This document shows positions 1 through 7,561 of a DNA stretch of 64,000 nucleotides, one piece after another. This DNA is from a virus. The notes under the pieces were generated by a model, which was not told the DNA's origin, searched no databases, and saw only the letters and a program-made list of their open reading frames with translations. The position numbers and the translations under genes are program-made. Within the stretch, counting starts at the first letter, position 1, and each line of letters starts with the position of its first letter. The DNA lies in the IMG/VR virus record IMGVR_UViG_3300011113_000396, positions 1 through 64,000 of that record; one strand, 5' to 3'.

Positions 1-2
1 GT

Positions 3-554
3 TTTGAGAGCTTTCCCGCATGGGGCTACAGTTTTTATTCTGGAACAGATCCTCAAAGTGGCTGGGCAACTACTGCACCAGACAACTTGATTGAAGTCTG
101 GGAAAATGGATTTCTAGGAGTTCCTGCCTATGAAGGAAATTCCTTTGCAGAATTAAATGCAAATTATGCTTCTACCCTATACCAGAATGTAAATGGACTC
201 GGTGACTTCAATCAAATCAATTGGCATTTTGCTCACCGTGGAAGAGATGGTGTTGATACCATGCGCTTGACCATCACCGATTTTGGTACAGATCAGACTG
301 CTGGTGGTGGAGATGATACCGTTTTATTTCAACAAGAATTTTCTGCTGATAACACAGCATGGCAAGTTCACGTCGGAACTATTACTTCAATTGGCAATCT
401 GACTAGCTTTGCATTTGAAGCGGTGAATGCAGTTGGTGGAAGCACACAAGGCAATCTAATCGACTGGTGCGGGTTCGGAACAAATGCAGTTCCTTCACCC
501 GGATGCTTGGTTTTGTTGGGCTTTGCTGGTCTGTTTAACTATAGAAGAAGATAG
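3..554 (+). CDS. Secreted surface protein with PEP-CTERM-like tail (5' truncated)
   Basis: The reading frame is open from the left edge, so the true start lies outside the window; the TTG at 87 is not needed as a start. The visible part is a polar beta-rich domain with the stretch HRGRDGVDTMRLTITDFG near its middle. It ends in VPSPG, a hydrophobic segment of about 12 residues (CLVLLGFAGLFN) and a basic tail YRRR. That three-part ending (short P-rich motif, membrane helix, arginine cluster) is the known architecture of PEP-CTERM/exosortase sorting signals. The inferred role is a host-processed surface or secreted protein. This is unusual in a phage; the gene may have been acquired from an exosortase-bearing host. 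The next gene starts 12 bases downstream. Confidence 0.65.
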   Translation, partial: FESFPAWGYSFYSGTDPQSGWATTAPDNLIEVWENGFLGVPAYEGNSFAELNANYASTLYQNVNGLGDFNQINWHFAHRGRDGVDTMRLTITDFGTDQTAGGGDDTVLFQQEFSADNTAWQVHVGTITSIGNLTSFAFEAVNAVGGSTQGNLIDWCGFGTNAVPSPGCLVLLGFAGLFNYRRR

Positions 555-562
555 CATAAATA
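555..562 (+). promoter_or_regulatory. T4-like late promoter box (CATAAATA), leaderless type
   Basis: CATAAATA differs from the T4 late consensus TATAAATA at one base. Only four bases separate it from the ATG at 567. T4 late transcription starts about six bases after the box, so the mRNA would begin at or next to the start codon. No Shine-Dalgarno precedes this ATG. Confidence 0.5.
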
Positions 563-566
563 TGGT

Positions 567-2882
567 ATGCTATCCTTTTATAAATTTTTAACTGAAGCAC
601 TAACCGCCAATCAAAAATATTGGGTTGATCACTTTGTTGATTGGCAAAATCCATTAAAGAGGTCTGTCGATTTTTCAAATCATCTTTTTGATAAAGACAA
701 TCCAATCGGCGGTGGTACTGTAATGGACAATGGTAACACAGTGGTGTTTGATATGCCGACAGAAGGATTAAAGCTACAAGCACCAGCTTATCTTGCCGAT
801 CATTTAGACAACTTGGGATATGATGTTCACGACTTCAAAGCTGGATTAGCTGTTAGAAAAGGACACACTCGCCCAATTTCAATTGCAAAGGTTTTATCTC
901 AACCAATCGCAGAACCAGAAGGCATTCCATATGAAGCGGCTCATCCGGCATGGCGAGATCATAGAGAAAAAAGTCTTCAACAAAAGCGAATCTTGGATGA
1001 ATACAATCGTGATGATGTTCGTGTTGCTATGAGGTCGCCTTTACAGATTGTCATAACAAGACATCCTTATAAAGTTGCCGAGATGTCTTCAAACAAACCA
1101 AGATGGACAAGCTGCATGGCACTTGGTACTTGTCCAGATGTTGATATTGAGGGGCAAGAACCACCAGAGCGAGAATATGGCGAACCCTTCTATAATGAAA
1201 TGCCCGGATATCAAGAACCCGGATCAAATGCCAAATATGTTAAGAAAGCACTTACGGGTGGAGCACATATGGCATATTTGATTACGGCTGGAGACCATGA
1301 TTTAAAAAATCCTTTAGCCAGAATCATGCTTGAGCCATTTCATAGCGAGGATATGAAAGATAAAATCTATAGAGCGCAAAATCCCATAGGTTATGACTAT
1401 AAAGATGTTTCATGGGAAGAAGTGAAGCCCAAACATACAATATTAAGAGCTTCGCCTGTTACATATGCCTCTAGTAATTTAAAAAGTAATGGCAAGTCAT
1501 TAATAGATGCATTTAAGCATACTTTAGATTTTCATTTATCCGAAAAGATGCCATTGAAGTCATATCAAGATAATGTTCACAAATATTATATCGAACCAAT
1601 TTTATATCGTGATCACGATGATCGTGAGATACTTCCATCTTCTGAAACTACCAATCGTGTATTAAAAATGGCATCTTCTCCATTTGAACATCATCAATTA
1701 GAAGCACTTGAAGATCCAGAAGTACACAGAGCTTTACTAGCTTATACATTAGACAATCCAATTTATGGTAACACTGTTGATGATAGAGTAAGTCATGATA
1801 TATTCAGATCTCCCCACGAAGCTGTAGTTTTAAAGGCACTTGAAAAAGTTCCATCATTGTTGAAAAATAGAATATCTTTGACAAGACTTTCGTATTCGAA
1901 ACATAAAGCAGTAAGAAGTAAAGCTTTTGAATTTGCTGATTTGATGGATCCTCATGAACTTATTCGATCTCCACATGAAGAATTTGCTCTAAAGGGATTG
2001 GATTATATAAATTCATATTTAGAACGAGCAAGTCCATTTGATCAAACAGCAGCAAAATATTTAAGATTAGCTATACATTCGCCTCATGACAAAGTATTTG
2101 ATTCAATTATCAATAATCCAAATGCCCAAAAACAATTAAATTTTCATAGTCTTTTAATTGGGCAATTGCATGATAATGATGATGCAAAATCATTGAAATC
2201 TTTTAATAAACTAATGAGTGATGTCAAAGATGGAACTATAAAGTCTGAGAGTGTTTTAGATAATATAGCACACTCAGCCATAACTGCTGCTCCTACTATC
2301 CCAGTATTGGAAGCTGCGGCAAATGAACCATCGTTGATTGATCGTCTTGTTCCCGGTTCTGAACTACATAGAGTATTTACCTTCGCAAGAACAGAATATG
2401 ATCCGCAGCGTAAAAAAGTATTTACAGATCTTTCTATAAAATTGGCAAAGTCTGATGCATTCCACAAAACGCCATATTATCACCAACATGAGCGCGATAA
2501 TGTAAGTGATGATGTGGGAGGAATTCCTTCTGTTTTATCGGAAATGGCTGTAAGAAATTTAGGTGCTGCCTTGATTAGCGATTCGGAAGAGGTAAGAAAC
2601 GAAGCATTAAAACATAAAGATTTAGGGAAAATATTAAAAGATAGACGATTATTTTCTGAGATTAGATTTAATTTTTATGAACCTGATCACAAAAACACTG
2701 CAATGGCAATCTACAACCATCCAGACTTCAATTCAAAAGATATGGAATTTGAAATACGAAATTCTGTGCATGATGAAATCAAATCCGATCCTAGAGGATT
2801 TACCACAAATCCTTTGTTAGATACGGTTGAAGATGTTTTTGGAAGAAGATCGGCAAGAAGTAGATTTAGAATGGAAGGTTGA
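567..2882 (+). CDS. Predicted capsid-targeted protein with helical repeats
   Basis: 771 residues of unknown function. The N-terminus MLSFYKFLTE closely resembles the T4 capsid-targeting sequence (internal protein III begins MKTYQEFIAE) and ends in the L-x-E that the gp21 protease cleaves. Residues about 170-300 form one domain with TSCMALGTC and AYLITAGDHDLKNPLARI, a pattern I associate with uncharacterised T4-like phage proteins. Residues about 370-520 carry degenerate repeats around S-P-(H/F)-(E/D) (SPFEHHQLEALE, SPHEAVVLKALE, SPHEEFALKGLD, SPHDKVFDSII), suggesting a HEAT-like alpha solenoid. It is followed by two more genes with the same kind of N-terminus. Inference: internal virion protein, possibly ejected with the DNA. 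Confidence 0.6.
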   Translation: MLSFYKFLTEALTANQKYWVDHFVDWQNPLKRSVDFSNHLFDKDNPIGGGTVMDNGNTVVFDMPTEGLKLQAPAYLADHLDNLGYDVHDFKAGLAVRKGHTRPISIAKVLSQPIAEPEGIPYEAAHPAWRDHREKSLQQKRILDEYNRDDVRVAMRSPLQIVITRHPYKVAEMSSNKPRWTSCMALGTCPDVDIEGQEPPEREYGEPFYNEMPGYQEPGSNAKYVKKALTGGAHMAYLITAGDHDLKNPLARIMLEPFHSEDMKDKIYRAQNPIGYDYKDVSWEEVKPKHTILRASPVTYASSNLKSNGKSLIDAFKHTLDFHLSEKMPLKSYQDNVHKYYIEPILYRDHDDREILPSSETTNRVLKMASSPFEHHQLEALEDPEVHRALLAYTLDNPIYGNTVDDRVSHDIFRSPHEAVVLKALEKVPSLLKNRISLTRLSYSKHKAVRSKAFEFADLMDPHELIRSPHEEFALKGLDYINSYLERASPFDQTAAKYLRLAIHSPHDKVFDSIINNPNAQKQLNFHSLLIGQLHDNDDAKSLKSFNKLMSDVKDGTIKSESVLDNIAHSAITAAPTIPVLEAAANEPSLIDRLVPGSELHRVFTFARTEYDPQRKKVFTDLSIKLAKSDAFHKTPYYHQHERDNVSDDVGGIPSVLSEMAVRNLGAALISDSEEVRNEALKHKDLGKILKDRRLFSEIRFNFYEPDHKNTAMAIYNHPDFNSKDMEFEIRNSVHDEIKSDPRGFTTNPLLDTVEDVFGRRSARSRFRMEG

Positions 2883-2897
2883 TAATAGATCTGTAAA

Positions 2898-2905
2898 TCT
2901 AAATA
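2898..2905 (+). promoter_or_regulatory. Late promoter-like box (TCTAAATA), leaderless type
   Basis: TCTAAATA lies four bases before the ATG at 2910. It matches TATAAATA at seven of eight positions, and no Shine-Dalgarno lies between it and the start. Confidence 0.35.
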
Positions 2906-2909
2906 ATAT

Positions 2910-3506
2910 ATGCGAACTTTTATCCAATATCTTTTTGAAGCAAAGGACATTGACCCTTATGTAAATGTACGTCCTTCTTATGCTATTGAATCTCCTTGGT
3001 ACACCAATTCTCGCCAAGTATCTTTAGATGACAAAGGTAGAGAGATACCCTCCGAAAAATATGAAGGTATTCCGGGTACTGGACCATATTCAGATATTCA
3101 ATCAAGGGATGTAAAAAATTCTACGAATAGCATATTCAATGAACTAAAAGATCATTTGCACAATTCAAGAATGCAGTCTTGGGAAATGGGAGATAGACAA
3201 GGGCCGATGCCAACACAAGAAGGATCGCAAGATGCTGCATATTCTTTAATTTCAAATTTTAAAGCACTTCCAATAATTAGAAAAATTTTAAGAGAAAAGC
3301 ATAAAAAATCTGGTGGAAGTTCCATTCAAGTTGAAACAAGACTCACGCGCTTGGATACTCAACTTGAAGATATGGCCTACGCACATCCACAGTTTAATTT
3401 GTGGGCACAAGCAAATAGTGATATGATCGCGGCTAATCTAGCTAAAGGCGGTCACATCACCGACCACATCGATCAATTCATGGCAACTCAAAAACAGAAA
3501 ATATAA
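2910..3506 (+). CDS. Hypothetical protein with capsid-targeting-like N-terminus
   Basis: 198 residues, no recognised domain. The N-terminus MRTFIQYLFE follows the capsid-targeting pattern (basic, amphipathic, ending L-F-E), so cleavage by gp21 after Glu10 is predicted. The body is hydrophilic, with a helical stretch around residues 90-190 and no membrane segment. It lies between two genes with similar N-termini in the same orientation, and its stop is one base before the next ATG. A capsid-internal protein is the best guess; the function is unknown. Confidence 0.5.
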   Translation: MRTFIQYLFEAKDIDPYVNVRPSYAIESPWYTNSRQVSLDDKGREIPSEKYEGIPGTGPYSDIQSRDVKNSTNSIFNELKDHLHNSRMQSWEMGDRQGPMPTQEGSQDAAYSLISNFKALPIIRKILREKHKKSGGSSIQVETRLTRLDTQLEDMAYAHPQFNLWAQANSDMIAANLAKGGHITDHIDQFMATQKQKI

Positions 3507-3507
3507 C

Positions 3508-4353
3508 ATGAAATCATTTTCCGAATTTTTAACTGAAGATATTGAACTACTTATTGAAAATGAAGGTAGAGTAAATTTTTTTGGAGTAGATCATTTAGGT
3601 GCGGATGCTAAAGAAATAATAAGAGCAGTTGAAAGAGTACAAACAAAAACTCCTAACCTCAAAGGAAAAATAATTTTTAAAGAGGGTGCAAAACATATTA
3701 ACATATTTCAGATCGATAGTGAAGGACGCGAAAAACTATTAGGGGGTTTTAGTATGGGTCGCGGGAAATCTGGACCTCAAGGTCCATTAATTAGAAAAAT
3801 AGAAACTGCATTATTTGGTGAAACATATCCACAACGAATGTCTCGCCTGAGAAGTGAACGCTCTAGCCGTTTAACAACCGCAATACCCACACCAGACTCT
3901 GTACAGTCATTAGAAGATCGCCTAACCCTGTTGCGTGGGCTTCCTAGAAAAGAAGGAAGCGACAGAACTAAGAGAGTGGATGATTCTATTACAAGAATAG
4001 AAGCTAGACTTGAAAAGGCAAAAACTTCAGTAAGTGCTGCCATGACTCCAGCCAAACCAACACAAACACCAACCCCAAGAAGAGCATTTACTTCGAAGGA
4101 TGTTTTAACTGCTCTTGGAATGGGAACCGTTGCTACCGCATTAGGAAATGTTTGGGATGCAGCTGGTGCTTTGGTGACTCAGCCTTCTATACAAGATAGA
4201 ATGACGGCAGAGGAAGATGCCCAAACTGATCTTGGTCTAGGATTTAATCTAGGCTCTGATGGGGAACTAGAAGCCGATCCAGCAGGATTTAAAGCAGTGA
4301 GGGATAGACAGAAGAGGGGTGAGAATTATCCACCCACTCTATTCCCGAGATGA
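3508..4353 (+). CDS. Hypothetical protein with capsid-targeting-like N-terminus
   Basis: 281 residues. The first ten, MKSFSEFLTE, are the closest match in the window to the T4 internal-protein signal. The rest has a small alpha/beta N-terminal part (to about residue 105), an arginine-rich helical middle (about 105-185) and a hydrophobic small-residue stretch near 198-220 (VLTALGMGTVATALGNVWDA), which could be an amphipathic or membrane-active helix. The C-terminus is acidic. It ends at 4353, directly abutting the convergent hydrolase gene. No family recognised; inferred to be packaged in the head. Confidence 0.5.
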   Translation: MKSFSEFLTEDIELLIENEGRVNFFGVDHLGADAKEIIRAVERVQTKTPNLKGKIIFKEGAKHINIFQIDSEGREKLLGGFSMGRGKSGPQGPLIRKIETALFGETYPQRMSRLRSERSSRLTTAIPTPDSVQSLEDRLTLLRGLPRKEGSDRTKRVDDSITRIEARLEKAKTSVSAAMTPAKPTQTPTPRRAFTSKDVLTALGMGTVATALGNVWDAAGALVTQPSIQDRMTAEEDAQTDLGLGFNLGSDGELEADPAGFKAVRDRQKRGENYPPTLFPR

Positions 4354-5601
4354 TTATTTACCTTTAGTTTTGTTTTCTTGAGCCTTTTTCTTTTCAGCTT
4401 CAAGCCTTTCTCTTTCTGCTCTTACCTTATCAATCATACCAGCGGATTTTTTTGATTCTCTAGCTTCTTTAGCTTGCGTTTCCACATCAAAGGCATTTTG
4501 TACAGCTTTATCTTCTGCTTGTTTCATCATATCAGCTAGTTCTTGTTTGCTCATCGTAATTGTCTCTTCCGGCGTTTTAGTTTGTTTTGGTTCTTGCTTC
4601 GCTGGAAGTTCTTGTTTTGGTGCTGCTTGTGCTGTTGCAGTTTGTTTTTGAGCATTTGGATTTTCTGGAATTTTTAATTCCTGCCCGATGCCAATTTTAT
4701 TAGGATTTGGTATTTGATTTAATTTCGCTAAATCATCAACGGTTATCTTATAACCTCTTTCCTTCGAAAGTTTTTGTGCTATGACACCCAAAACATCTCC
4801 CTCTTGAACTTTATATGCTCCATTACCGACTTGTGGCTCTGGTACATTTTCTGTTTGTGGCGGTGGCATCTGGGGTGGTGTTTGTGTTGCCCTCGCAGTT
4901 TTTAATAAAGCAGTAATAGTTTTTTCCTCTTCGGGATATCTTGATTGTGTTACAGCATTTTTTATCTCCTGACTATTACCCGATGCTAATATTTTATCTC
5001 TTCTAATTTCAAATACATTTTTAGTAATAGCAAAGGGACAATTTTTTTTGCCGTCTGGGCATCTAGCCCTTGCGTCTAAAAATATTCGTGGACCGCCTGA
5101 TTGACCATGCTGTACATTTGTAGAATAAAACAACTCATTCAAACCTTCATTTGTTTCAATAAGATTTCCTAATTCTGAATCTTTTTTCTTTAGATTTTTT
5201 AAAGGTTCTTCGTAATATCTAATATCTGTAAATGTTTGAGCTGCCTTCGATAACAAATCTGCATGGGATTTAGATAAATTTCTCCATTGATTTGCGAATG
5301 CTCCATTATAATCACCAAAATCTGTGAGACCTATTAAAGATCTTAATGGTGAATCTTCTGGTTCATTAGTTTTAATATAATTAACAAAATCTTCAGGAGT
5401 TCCCACTGCACTGGCAAACTGATGTGTACCATAACTAACTCCTCCCTTGTCGCCTGTACCGCGAGATATAGTTCCTATTCCTTGGTTACTTTCATATTGT
5501 TGACTAACATAACCAAGTTTCCGTTTTGGTGGAGTTTGTTTCTTCGATTCCATCAAATTTAAAATAAACTTGTATTGTCTGTCTATAGAAAAGTAGTGCA
5601 T
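4354..5601 (-). CDS. Peptidoglycan hydrolase with LysM domain and capsid-targeting-like leader
   Basis: 415 residues from the ATG at 5601, four bases after the stop of the upstream gene; a longer in-frame start would lie inside that gene and is rejected. Residues about 30-220 form a lysozyme-like domain with YESNQGIGTISRGTGDKGG followed by VSYGTHQFAS. This is the E...GD.GG.SYG..Q signature seen in phage and VgrG-linked muralytic domains; Glu37 and Asp51 are candidate catalytic residues. Residues about 260-310 are a LysM repeat (QEGDVLGVIAQKL to IGIGQELKIP). The C-terminus is a charged coiled coil. The leader MHYFSIDRQYKFILNLME ends in an L-M-E cleavage-type site, which is odd for an endolysin. 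It could be head-packaged, tail-associated or a lysis enzyme. Confidence 0.7.
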   Translation of the reverse strand: MHYFSIDRQYKFILNLMESKKQTPPKRKLGYVSQQYESNQGIGTISRGTGDKGGVSYGTHQFASAVGTPEDFVNYIKTNEPEDSPLRSLIGLTDFGDYNGAFANQWRNLSKSHADLLSKAAQTFTDIRYYEEPLKNLKKKDSELGNLIETNEGLNELFYSTNVQHGQSGGPRIFLDARARCPDGKKNCPFAITKNVFEIRRDKILASGNSQEIKNAVTQSRYPEEEKTITALLKTARATQTPPQMPPPQTENVPEPQVGNGAYKVQEGDVLGVIAQKLSKERGYKITVDDLAKLNQIPNPNKIGIGQELKIPENPNAQKQTATAQAAPKQELPAKQEPKQTKTPEETITMSKQELADMMKQAEDKAVQNAFDVETQAKEARESKKSAGMIDKVRAERERLEAEKKKAQENKTKGK

Positions 5602-5605
5602 AGTT

Positions 5606-6328
5606 TTATTCCAGTGTAAGTTCTTTGTCGAGTGCGCGATTAGCAGCATTGCGAAGCTTGTCAATATAGCCACGGCTACGAAGTTCCTTGAACAACAAGT
5701 TTTCCATAGAAAACTCTCCTCCAGATTCAAGTCCTTCGTCACGCATATTGCTGATTTTCTTGAGTAGTGATCTATAAAGAGTTTCATCAGTTGACTCAGT
5801 TTCAATCAAATGATCTATTTTTTGCATGTAGGATTCTACTTTCTTTGTGAGAAAGCTATCCTTTTCAAAATTTAGATCTTTATATTTGGGTTTAGATACC
5901 CATTGGTCATTAAGTAGAGAATAAACACCCTGATCTTTGTGGGTCACTTGGGTTATGGGTTGTGCAAATATTTCAACATCTGCCCCATAAACCTTGATTT
6001 TATGAGATAGACTCCAGATGGTTTTTTTATCTTTAAAATAATCAAGAATTAAATCCTTGTCCATTTCAAAAAAGGTGGGGTCAATTACTAAATGGATATC
6101 CAAATCTGAATTATTTGTATAATTGTAATTGGCATTTCCCCCTGTCATGACGATATCAATAATAGCTTCTTCCGGGACGTTGGCAAATTTGGCCCATTTG
6201 TAGCCTATCTTGGTCAATGTCTTTTTGACCTGTGGTTTGAGCGTTTCTCCATCCCAGTAAATAGGATTGAGTTTATTGTGGTACTCAAGAGTTAATTTTT
6301 CATTTAATAGGGACAAGAAGTTCATCAT
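5606..6328 (-). CDS. Nucleotidyltransferase-fold protein, predicted capsid-targeted
   Basis: 240 residues. The motif TGGNANYNYTNNSDLDIHLV (residues 62-81) matches the GG...S-D-x-D catalytic core of the DNA polymerase beta/MNT nucleotidyltransferase superfamily. Asp75 and Asp77 are the metal ligands, and Asp118 in GADVEIF is a candidate third acid. All three carboxylates are present, so it is probably active; the substrate is unknown. The N-terminus MMNFLSLLNE has the capsid-targeting look. The start is preceded at two bases by a CATAAATA box. It is followed by the LysM hydrolase with a 4-base gap. Candidate roles are modification of tRNA, a protein or a nucleotide in the newly infected cell. 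Confidence 0.7.
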   Translation of the reverse strand: MMNFLSLLNEKLTLEYHNKLNPIYWDGETLKPQVKKTLTKIGYKWAKFANVPEEAIIDIVMTGGNANYNYTNNSDLDIHLVIDPTFFEMDKDLILDYFKDKKTIWSLSHKIKVYGADVEIFAQPITQVTHKDQGVYSLLNDQWVSKPKYKDLNFEKDSFLTKKVESYMQKIDHLIETESTDETLYRSLLKKISNMRDEGLESGGEFSMENLLFKELRSRGYIDKLRNAANRALDKELTLE

Positions 6329-6330
6329 GA

Positions 6331-6338
6331 TATTTATG
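6331..6338 (-). promoter_or_regulatory. Late promoter box (CATAAATA), leftward, leaderless type
   Basis: On the minus strand CATAAATA is followed by TC and then ATGATG of the nucleotidyltransferase gene. A T4-type start site would fall on the second ATG. It is arranged back to back with the rightward box at 6343. Confidence 0.5.
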
Positions 6339-6342
6339 ATTA

Positions 6343-6350
6343 CATAAATA
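6343..6350 (+). promoter_or_regulatory. Late promoter box (CATAAATACT), leaderless type
   Basis: CATAAATA followed by CTAGT and then the ATG at 6356. The downstream CT also agrees with the extended T4 late consensus. No Shine-Dalgarno is present. Confidence 0.5.
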
Positions 6351-6355
6351 CTAGT

Positions 6356-6619
6356 ATGGAAAACAAAACAGCTGTCTCTGTAGTATCTTCAACCACTGGA
6401 TTGACATTAGGACAAATCCCGAAGCACCGTTCTGTATTGATTAGCACCGTTACTAGCGGTGCAGCCGGACTTACGCTTTCATTTATGGATAACACTGGCT
6501 CTCCATCAAATCAATTTAACATGCATGTTGATGGGGATGTAAATGGACCAGTTTTACTACCACTTCGAATCACTGGTTTGACCGCAACTGCTGCTGTTAG
6601 CGTAGCATTCCTCACCTAA
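6356..6619 (+). CDS. Small beta-rich hypothetical protein
   Basis: 87 residues, rich in Thr, Ser, Val and Gly, with alternating hydrophobic residues. It reads as a small beta-sandwich, with no cysteine, signal peptide or membrane helix. It is a single-gene transcription unit, with a late-type box five bases upstream and a strong terminator starting five bases downstream. A minor virion or capsid-decoration protein is possible, but no family is recognised. Confidence 0.5.
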   Translation: MENKTAVSVVSSTTGLTLGQIPKHRSVLISTVTSGAAGLTLSFMDNTGSPSNQFNMHVDGDVNGPVLLPLRITGLTATAAVSVAFLT

Positions 6620-6623
6620 TAAA

Positions 6624-6647
6624 AAAACCCCGCTTTCGCGGGGTTTT
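6624..6647. terminator. Bidirectional intrinsic terminator
   Basis: CCCCGC-TTTC-GCGGGG flanked by A4 and T4 makes a ten-pair hairpin with T tracts on both strands. It serves the 6356 gene rightward and the leftward operon that ends at 6666. Confidence 0.9.
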
Positions 6648-6665
6648 ATTAAGATGCCTTTTTAA

Positions 6666-6974
6666 TTAAAGGCGAGTCTTTGCCTTGGAGCAAGTATTTG
6701 AGCAATTGTCAATACGCTCATGGAGCGAGTCAGTCTGTTGCCACATGCTACGGCGAAGCTCATCAATATTTTCAGTGTGAGTTCGATCTGTGTGGCTACG
6801 CTCAAGTGAGCAGACTTCCTTTGATAGCCGACGAATTTCTGCAACGAGCAGGAATCCAGTCAGTCCAGCAAATGACCAAACAAGCGGAGCCTTTGCGTTA
6901 TCAAGGTGTAGAATCAGAGCAGCGAACGCGGTAAAAACAGCAAGCCAACGATAAGTAAAAACATTATTGTGCAT
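6666..6974 (-). CDS. Small membrane protein, possible holin-like
   Basis: 102 residues. Two hydrophobic segments lie at about residues 10-25 (WLAVFTAFAALILHL) and 31-46 (LVWSFAGLTGFLLVAEI). A charged, predicted coiled-coil tail follows, with three cysteines. The size and two-helix topology fit class II holins or small phage inner-membrane proteins, but no holin family is recognised. It is the last gene of the leftward operon and overlaps the preceding 49-codon gene by 11 bases. Confidence 0.5.
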   Translation of the reverse strand: MHNNVFTYRWLAVFTAFAALILHLDNAKAPLVWSFAGLTGFLLVAEIRRLSKEVCSLERSHTDRTHTENIDELRRSMWQQTDSLHERIDNCSNTCSKAKTRL

Positions 6975-7113
6975 TTAAATTCTCCTTTTGAATAATAAAA
7001 TTTACAACCGAAACGATCTGATCTAGTTTCTTATTCTCTAGAATAAGATTTACTTTGATCTTTTCAACCTCTTGCTTGAGTTCTAGTATTAGCTTTTTTT
7101 CTTCATCAGTCAT
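6964..7113 (-). CDS. Short coiled-coil protein (49 residues)
   Basis: Begins MTDEEKKLILELKQEVEKIK and is almost entirely heptad-like helix, ending KENLNAQ. It overlaps the start of the membrane-protein gene by 11 bases, consistent with translational coupling. It lies just after tRNA-Ile in the leftward operon. No family is recognised; pairing with the coiled-coil tail of the next protein is a guess. Confidence 0.45.
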   Translation of the reverse strand: MTDEEKKLILELKQEVEKIKVNLILENKKLDQIVSVVNFIIQKENLNAQ

Positions 7114-7133
7114 AACTATACTTAGTCCTCAAA

Positions 7134-7206
7134 TGGGTAGGGTGGGGGTCGAACCCACACATCAACCGTTATAAGCGGTTGGTTCTGCCGATTGAACTAC
7201 CTACCC
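7134..7206 (-). tRNA. tRNA-Ile (anticodon UAU)
   Basis: Complete cloverleaf: acceptor GGGTAGG/CCTACCC, D arm GTTC/GAAC, anticodon stem AACCG/CGGTT with loop CTTATAA (anticodon TAT), T arm GTGGG-TTCGACC-CCCAC. Discriminator A, no encoded CCA. It decodes AUA, a codon frequent in this AT-rich genome. Confidence 0.93.
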
Positions 7207-7211
7207 AATTA

Positions 7212-7283
7212 CAGTACCCGAAGTACTGGCGATCTAGTCCTCGCTTTCCCGTTAGGGCGGAACGATTTGTGCTTTGTCGTTCC
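7212..7283 (-). other. Two hairpins between a CDS and tRNA-Ile
   Basis: The leftward transcript contains GGAACGA...TCGTTCC (7259-7283, seven pairs, 11-base loop) and then CAGTAC-TTCGG-GTACTG (7212-7228, six pairs). Neither is followed by a T run, so simple termination is unlikely. Processing signals for tRNA release, or a small structured RNA, are possible. Confidence 0.4.
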
Positions 7284-7294
7284 CTATTATGCCA

Positions 7295-7561
7295 TCATTC
7301 TACTGAAGATGGTTCCTCTGTCAAGAGAATTTTGCATTTTTGGTTCGTTGCATGTCCAGAAGGAGTCAAAACCAAATAATTGCTCTTCTGGCGATCAGTA
7401 TCGTCACCAAGCCGATAGTTGATCTGAGAGCCGCCAAGCCCCTTGGTAAGGTCTTGCACCCCCTGCCCAGTCATCTGGGCTAGGATTGCCTTGGCGGCTG
7501 AAATAGCGGCCTCCTGAGAGGCCACCTCAAGTGGAATATCAATGTGAATGCGATATGCCAT
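7295..7561 (-). CDS. Hypothetical small phage protein
   Basis: 88 residues starting MAYRIHIDIPLEVASQEAAI. The ATG at 7561 shares one base with the stop codon of the upstream gene (TAATG), which supports this start over a longer in-frame one. An amphipathic helix (residues about 13-30) is followed by a polar region with GGSQINYRLGDDTDRQKSNY. No family recognised. It is the last protein gene before tRNA-Ile. Confidence 0.55.
   Translation of the reverse strand: MAYRIHIDIPLEVASQEAAISAAKAILAQMTGQGVQDLTKGLGGSQINYRLGDDTDRQKSNYLVLTPSGHATNQKCKILLTEEPSSVE

Noticed and set aside
5602-5805. Longer N-terminus for the LysM hydrolase
   Set aside because: It would overlap the nucleotidyltransferase gene by about 200 bases in another frame. 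The ATG at 5601 lies just after that gene's stop and gives a leader like its neighbours.
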